From contig NC_081842.1 in assembly GCF_963259705.1 (NCBI RefSeq), forward strand, positions 35,119,796-35,183,795: 64,000 bases of DNA, written 5' to 3'. Position 1 is the stretch's first letter. Every line of letters starts with the position of its first letter. Origin of the DNA: Myotis daubentonii (lineage: Eukaryota; Chordata; Mammalia; Chiroptera; Vespertilionidae). The notes under the pieces are model-generated. The model had not been told where the DNA came from, did no database searches, and saw only the letters and a list, made by a program, of their open reading frames with translations. The translations under genes and the position numbers were made by a program. Shown here piece after piece: positions 59,877 to 64,000 of this stretch.

Positions 59877-60150
59877 AATTCATTCATTCATTCATTCATT
59901 CATCCATCCATCAAATATTTACTGAGAGCCTGCAATATTCCAGGCACTCTTCTCAGTACCAGGGGTGCTATGGTAAACAGGAAAGAGAGCAAGGTCCATA
60001 CTTTCATGAATCATAATAGGAGGTGGGATATAGAAACAACAAAAATAGAAAAGTAACAGATAATAATGAGTAATATTCAGGGCATCAAAATGGGAGTGAT
60101 ATAATAATCAGCGACTTGAGAGATTTTATAGATTAAGTCATCAAGAAGAG
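59877..60150 (+). mobile_element. Ancient mammalian repeat (L2/MIR age) with (ATTC)n
   Basis: An (ATTC)n run (59877-59905) leads into ATCAAATATTTACTGAGAGC and CCAGGCACTCTTCTCAGTAC, the common order in very old mammalian repeats. Family not assigned. Confidence 0.5.
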
Positions 60151-60252
60151 CCTCTCTGAAGAGGTGACATGTATGGTTATCTAAAACATACATGAAGGAT
60201 CCAATGGTATCATGAAGTCTCTGTGGGTGTGCCCATTAAAAAAACACACCTC

Positions 60253-60563
60253 TGCTATGGTCTATACTAATTCCCAATGTCATGCTTTTAGGAGGTAAGG
60301 CCATTGTGAGGTGATTAGGTCACAGTGCAGCCCTCATGATTGGGATTGGTGCTCTTATAAAAGAGATCCCACATACTTCCTAGCCCCTTCCACCATGTTA
60401 GATAGAATGGGAAGTCTGTGGCCTGGAAGAGGGCCCTCACCTTACTGTGCTGGCACCCTCACCTTGGACTTTGGCCTCAAAAACTGTGATAAATATATTT
60501 CTGTTGTTTATAAGCTGGTCAGTAGCTGCTATTTTGTTGTGGCAGCCTGAATGGATTAAGACA
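60253..60563 (+). mobile_element. MaLR-type solo LTR (MLT/MST class)
   Basis: A roughly 311-bp LTR: TGCTATGGTCTATACTAATT start, TTAGGAGGTAAGGCCATTG, GAGGTGATTAGGTCACAGTG, CTTATAAAAGAGATCCCACA (TATA-like box), CCTTCCACCATGTTAGATAG, GATAAATATATTTCTGTTG (polyadenylation region) and the GCAGCCTGAATGGATTAAGA end. No internal retroviral sequence. The frames at 60311-60628 fall in it and are not genes. Confidence 0.85.
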
Positions 60564-61059
60564 CCCCTTTTTATGCTGGTTTCTGAACAAATTGAAACAT
60601 AAAATAGAATTAAATATGGAAATAGCACATTTTTCTAATGGGGGCGAGGTTGGAGGAGATAGCTTACTGTGACAGCTAAGTTTGCCAGACTCACACGCCT
60701 AGAATCTGACAGTTTCTTCAGGTGGGGAGGCTTTATTTACTGCAGCACATGCACTGTGCTCTACAGAGAGAGCTCATGTGCTCGGTGGGCAGGAGCGCTG
60801 CCCAGGGGAAGGAAGGTAGAGTGAAGCAGAGCATATCCGGGTATTCTTCTGAAACTTAACAATCAGAAGAGAGAAAAGGGCTGATGAGAGACAAAACGCG
60901 TCATAGTAGTGGAGGTCACTTCACCTGTTCAGAAACATTAGGAAAGAGAAAGAAGCACTATCCTCCTCCTGCTCCCCCACCCCTGCAACCCTGCAATATT
61001 ATATGAAGGTCGCCAAGAAGAGTGTGGAGACACACACTTGGAAATGTATTTGGGATGTT
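60564..61059. other. Unassigned DNA
   Basis: 60690-60850 is GC-richer (GGAGGCTTTATTTACTGCAG) and might be an old LTR, but ends were not found. Confidence 0.4.
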
Positions 61060-61610
61060 TTTAAAATGGAAAGAAGGTCACTAGAAGACCGTAGTGAATG
61101 AGGGCAGAACAGAAGAAGAGGAGGTTTGGCAGGAGTAGGATTGTGTAGAGCTGTGGGCCAGACTCATGTACTTGGACTTTTATTTTATCTGAAAGTGGAA
61201 ATTATAGGAGGGTTTTAAACAGGCAAGTAAGATGGTCCGGTTTACATTTAAAAAATATCTCACCAGTTGTTTCAATAATATATTGTTAGAAGAGGAAGTG
61301 TAAGTCAGAAGACCATTGCAAACATCTAGTTTAGTGGAAATAGGGCTTGGAAAATTCTGAGTGATAGTAGTGAAGAGGTAGAAAGGTAGATGGGTTCTGG
61401 ATTTAATGATAGGTTAAATTTGGGAGATGGTGGAAATCAAGGAATCAACTGTAGCATTTACATTTTTGTTTGTAAAATCTGGGTTCCATTTGCTGAGGAG
61501 ACAACTTGTAGAAGAATACATTGCATTGTGGGGGAAGGGATCATGAGTTCTAAGCTGAGAAGCCTATTAGATATACAGATAGAGCTCTCATGAACACAGA
61601 TGAGTCAGGG
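61060..61610 (+). mobile_element. Ancient mammalian repeat (L2/MIR age)
   Basis: GGACTTTTATTTTATCTGAA, AGGAGGGTTTTAAACAGGCA, AGTAAGATGGTCCGGTTTAC and TCTGGATTTAATGATAGG are in the order of a widespread old mammalian repeat, probably continuing the one at 59877. Diverged; family uncertain. Confidence 0.5.
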
Positions 61611-61880
61611 TTTTCTGGGAGAGTCCAGGGCTAGTGGCAAAAAGTTTGCTATCTTCTGCATATAGGTGGTATTTACCAGTAAAACCATGGTATTGAATGA
61701 GGTCATCCCCAACGAGTTTATAGATCAATAAGACTTCCATTTTTGTACTCTATGAGAAAGAATAGCTGGTGAAGTAGTTGGAACACCAGGCTACAGATGC
61801 AAAAGAAGGATATGTTCAAGAAAAAGGCAATCAAAACAATTTTACTTTAACTCTGAACTAATGCCTAAGTGAAAGAAAGT

Positions 61881-61933
<53 letters not shown>

Positions 61934-62689
61934 CTAGAGCTGGGAATAGGGTGAAGAACAAATAGGTGAGAATATTGTGTCTGTGTGTTTTAAAAATTTT
62001 GTATATAGTTCAACTTCCTACAAATCTACTCATAAAATTACTTTTAAGTTTTGTTATTGGTACTTAAAATATATTTTTGTTTTTATCTTTACTGGTTCAA
62101 AATGTGATGGTCAAGTACTCTAGCATAATTTTAAGTTCAAATTTGCATCCTGCATGATGGTTAAGTATCCAGGGGAAGAATATCATTAATTTTTATTTTG
62201 CAGCACCCTCAGGTATTTGTTCTTGCTGCTCTGCATGTTGTTGGTCTTTTTTGAATTGTCACTAAATCTTCGACATCACTGTGTGTATATTAATGCTGTA
62301 TTATTTATCAAGCCAACATGATTTCACTTAGAACTGTCTCAGTTGATCAAGGAGTCTGAGATTATTCACTGGAAATGCACTAACTTGGTCAACTTCAGAA
62401 ATCCCTTTCTCCTGGTTTTCAGTTTTACATTTATACTTACTCTCACACTCTTTAATAAATTCTACATTTTAATCAGATATATTGATTTATATTTAATGAC
62501 CAATTCTTATATTCATATTTATTTTCCAATTCTAAGAGAAAATATAAAGCTTTGTATTATTTGAACACATAACAATATGCATAATAACACATATTCTGAA
62601 ACTGGCTGTTAGTTTCATTTGCTAATACTATGATTCTGACAACTAAAGTACCATAAATGGATTGACAAGTTATGCTATAATGCATATTC
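61611..62689. other. Unassigned DNA with (CA)n
   Basis: Contains the (AC)n run. The frame at 62343-62564 has no known domain. Confidence 0.5.
61883..61931. repeat. (AC)n microsatellite
   Basis: A pure AC repeat of 49 bp. Confidence 0.97.
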
Positions 62690-62800
62690 TGGAGAAACTC
62701 TCAACCCAGGCTCTGCATCAGAATCACTTGTGGAGTTTTAATAAAATACAGTAGCTAGGGTCAAGAAGCACTATATGAGGCTATATTTTAAGAGTACTAG
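62690..62800 (+). mobile_element. Possible MER5-type hAT fragment
   Basis: CTCAACCCAGGCTCTGCATC, AGAATCACTTGTGGAGTTTT and TAATAAAATACAGTAGCTAG resemble the start of old mammalian MER5-type elements. Confidence 0.45.
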
Positions 62801-63289
62801 CTGAGCTCACTATATCACAGAAATATCTTAAAATATTGATTTCAATCTTCTGCCAGTGAAAGGCAGAGGACAGAAACATAAAAACTTTGTGCTAGTCTTA
62901 AAGAAGAAAATAGACACCAGGAACATGACTTTGAATGGGCAAGAGCAAGAGAACAACATTGATGGATTAGGACAATATTGCTCTTCTACCCTATAAGATA
63001 TCAAGGTTCAGAAGAAGTCATTGCCCAGATTCCTTGTCAATTCAGAGACATCTAAAGATGTAGAGCCCTGGGATATCAGAACTCCTACCTTGCGGCTGTG
63101 TTAGCTGTTCTCAGTCATAAGACCAAACAGTGTTCTTATCTCTAGCTCATTCTCATTCTGCAATCAAAAAAATTTTTTTCACTTAAAAAAGAATGACACA
63201 ATGATTCACAGTTATTATAAAAATAATTATAATAATCTGATAAGCAGAAATAACCACTTTCACATTATTCAGGCTTTTCAATAGATATA

Positions 63290-63570
63290 GTAGAATATTA
63301 TATGAGGCAAGTATATTTTCTGGTTAAGAGCACAGACTCGAGCTAGATTTACTAGCTTTGAATCTTTGTCTTGTCACTGACTTAGCTCTAAGACTTTGGG
63401 CAAGGTACTTACTTTGCTTATGCTTCTGTTTTTGTTTGTTTGTTTTTAGTCTATAGAGTGGGAATAATGATATTATTGTCTCTCATTGGGATGTTATGAA
63501 GAGTAAGTGCATTACTATATGTAAGGCATTTAGAATAGTGCCTTGCCCATAACAAGGACTCTGTATGTGT
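63290..63570 (+). mobile_element. MIR SINE
   Basis: Clear MIR order: TGGTTAAGAGCACAGACTCG, CTTTGGGCAAGGTACTTACT, TAGAGTGGGAATAATGATAT, GGGATGTTATGAAGAGTAAG, TAGAATAGTGCCTTGCCCAT. A short (TTTG)n insertion lies near 63430. Confidence 0.8.
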
Positions 63571-63762
63571 TAACTATATTGTTAAATGTGTAAAAAAGAA
63601 TTAACAAAGATTGGATAAAGCCATGTTGAGCAGCTTTGTCTAAAATTGCTAATCTCCTTGAATATTTATCTATAGATTAAGTAATTATTTATTGAGCACT
63701 GACTGTGTGCCAGGCAGTGTCCATCTAAGTTAACTTCTTTAGTAGTATTCTATTGTATAGAT

Positions 63763-63974
63763 CAGTGGTTGGCAAACTGAGGCTCGCTAGCCACATGCGG
63801 CTCTTTGACCCCTTGATTGTGGCTCTTCCTAAGCCTTAGGAGTACCCTAATTAAGTTAATAACAATGTACCTACCTATATAGTTTAAGTTTAAAAAATTT
63901 GGCTCTCAAAAGGAATTTCAATTGTTGTACTGTTGATATTTGGCTCTGTTGACTAATGAGTTTGCTGACCACTG
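63763..63974 (+). mobile_element. Non-autonomous hAT transposon (second family)
   Basis: It starts CAGTGGTTGGCAAACTGAGG and ends TGAGTTTGCTGACCACTG, inverted ends. GTATAGAT is repeated exactly at 63755-63762 and 63975-63982. 212 bp, no coding sequence. The interior repeats GGCTCT(C/T)-like blocks and differs from SPIN. Confidence 0.88.
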
Positions 63975-64000
63975 GTATAGATCATATTGCATTTTATTTA

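Noticed and set aside
60690..60870. Possible LTR
   Set aside because: GC-richer patch only; ends not found.

Overview
This window is nuclear DNA from a vespertilionid (vesper) bat, and no intact protein-coding gene is visible in it. The diagnosis rests on three bat-typical repeats. Sixteen HeliBat Helitrons begin with a form of TCCTATATAATAAAAG and end in a hairpin plus CTAG. About fourteen tRNA-derived Ves SINEs are present. One full-length SPIN hAT element is flanked by a perfect 8-bp target duplication. Introns cannot be told from intergenic DNA here. The non-repeat parts are AT-rich and gene-poor.

Layout. 1-3.3 kb: a Helitron end, a dead L1 ORF2 and an L1 whose 5' part is inverted. 3.5-7.4 kb: four Helitrons, two of them head to tail, and two Ves SINEs. 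8.8-12.1 kb: an old minus-strand L1 carrying two or more Helitrons, a Ves SINE and a further plus-strand Helitron. 13.3-26 kb: mostly unique DNA with a composite Helitron, a MIR, an old Charlie-type hAT, two Helitrons with long GC-rich interiors, and a possible LTR that contains a Helitron. 26-34.6 kb: unique DNA, Ves copies, a young 5'-truncated L1 with a 14-bp target duplication and a giant (CTTT)n tail, a Helitron and a palindromic hAT-like dimer. 38.5-40.2 kb: the largest Helitron, with a decayed helicase but no replication-initiator domain. 44.6-49.4 kb: Ves, a (TA)n tract, and two more 5'-inverted L1s. 51.8-57.3 kb: the SPIN element, old L1s and a Helitron. 57.3-64 kb: unique DNA, a MaLR solo LTR, ancient repeats, a MIR and a second non-autonomous hAT.

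How the parts relate. The only protein-coding relics belong to transposons: L1 ORF2 pieces and one HeliBat helicase. Helitrons cover about 9 kb, roughly 14% of the window. Several carry a motif very close to the CTCF-binding consensus, often as an inverted pair, so these elements may have dispersed insulator-type sites. Nesting gives a relative order: ancient MIR/Charlie/L1M, then Ves SINEs and younger L1s, with Helitrons and hATs inserted into older repeats.

All family assignments come from reading the sequence and remembered consensus features; no database was searched. Ends of old repeats are approximate.
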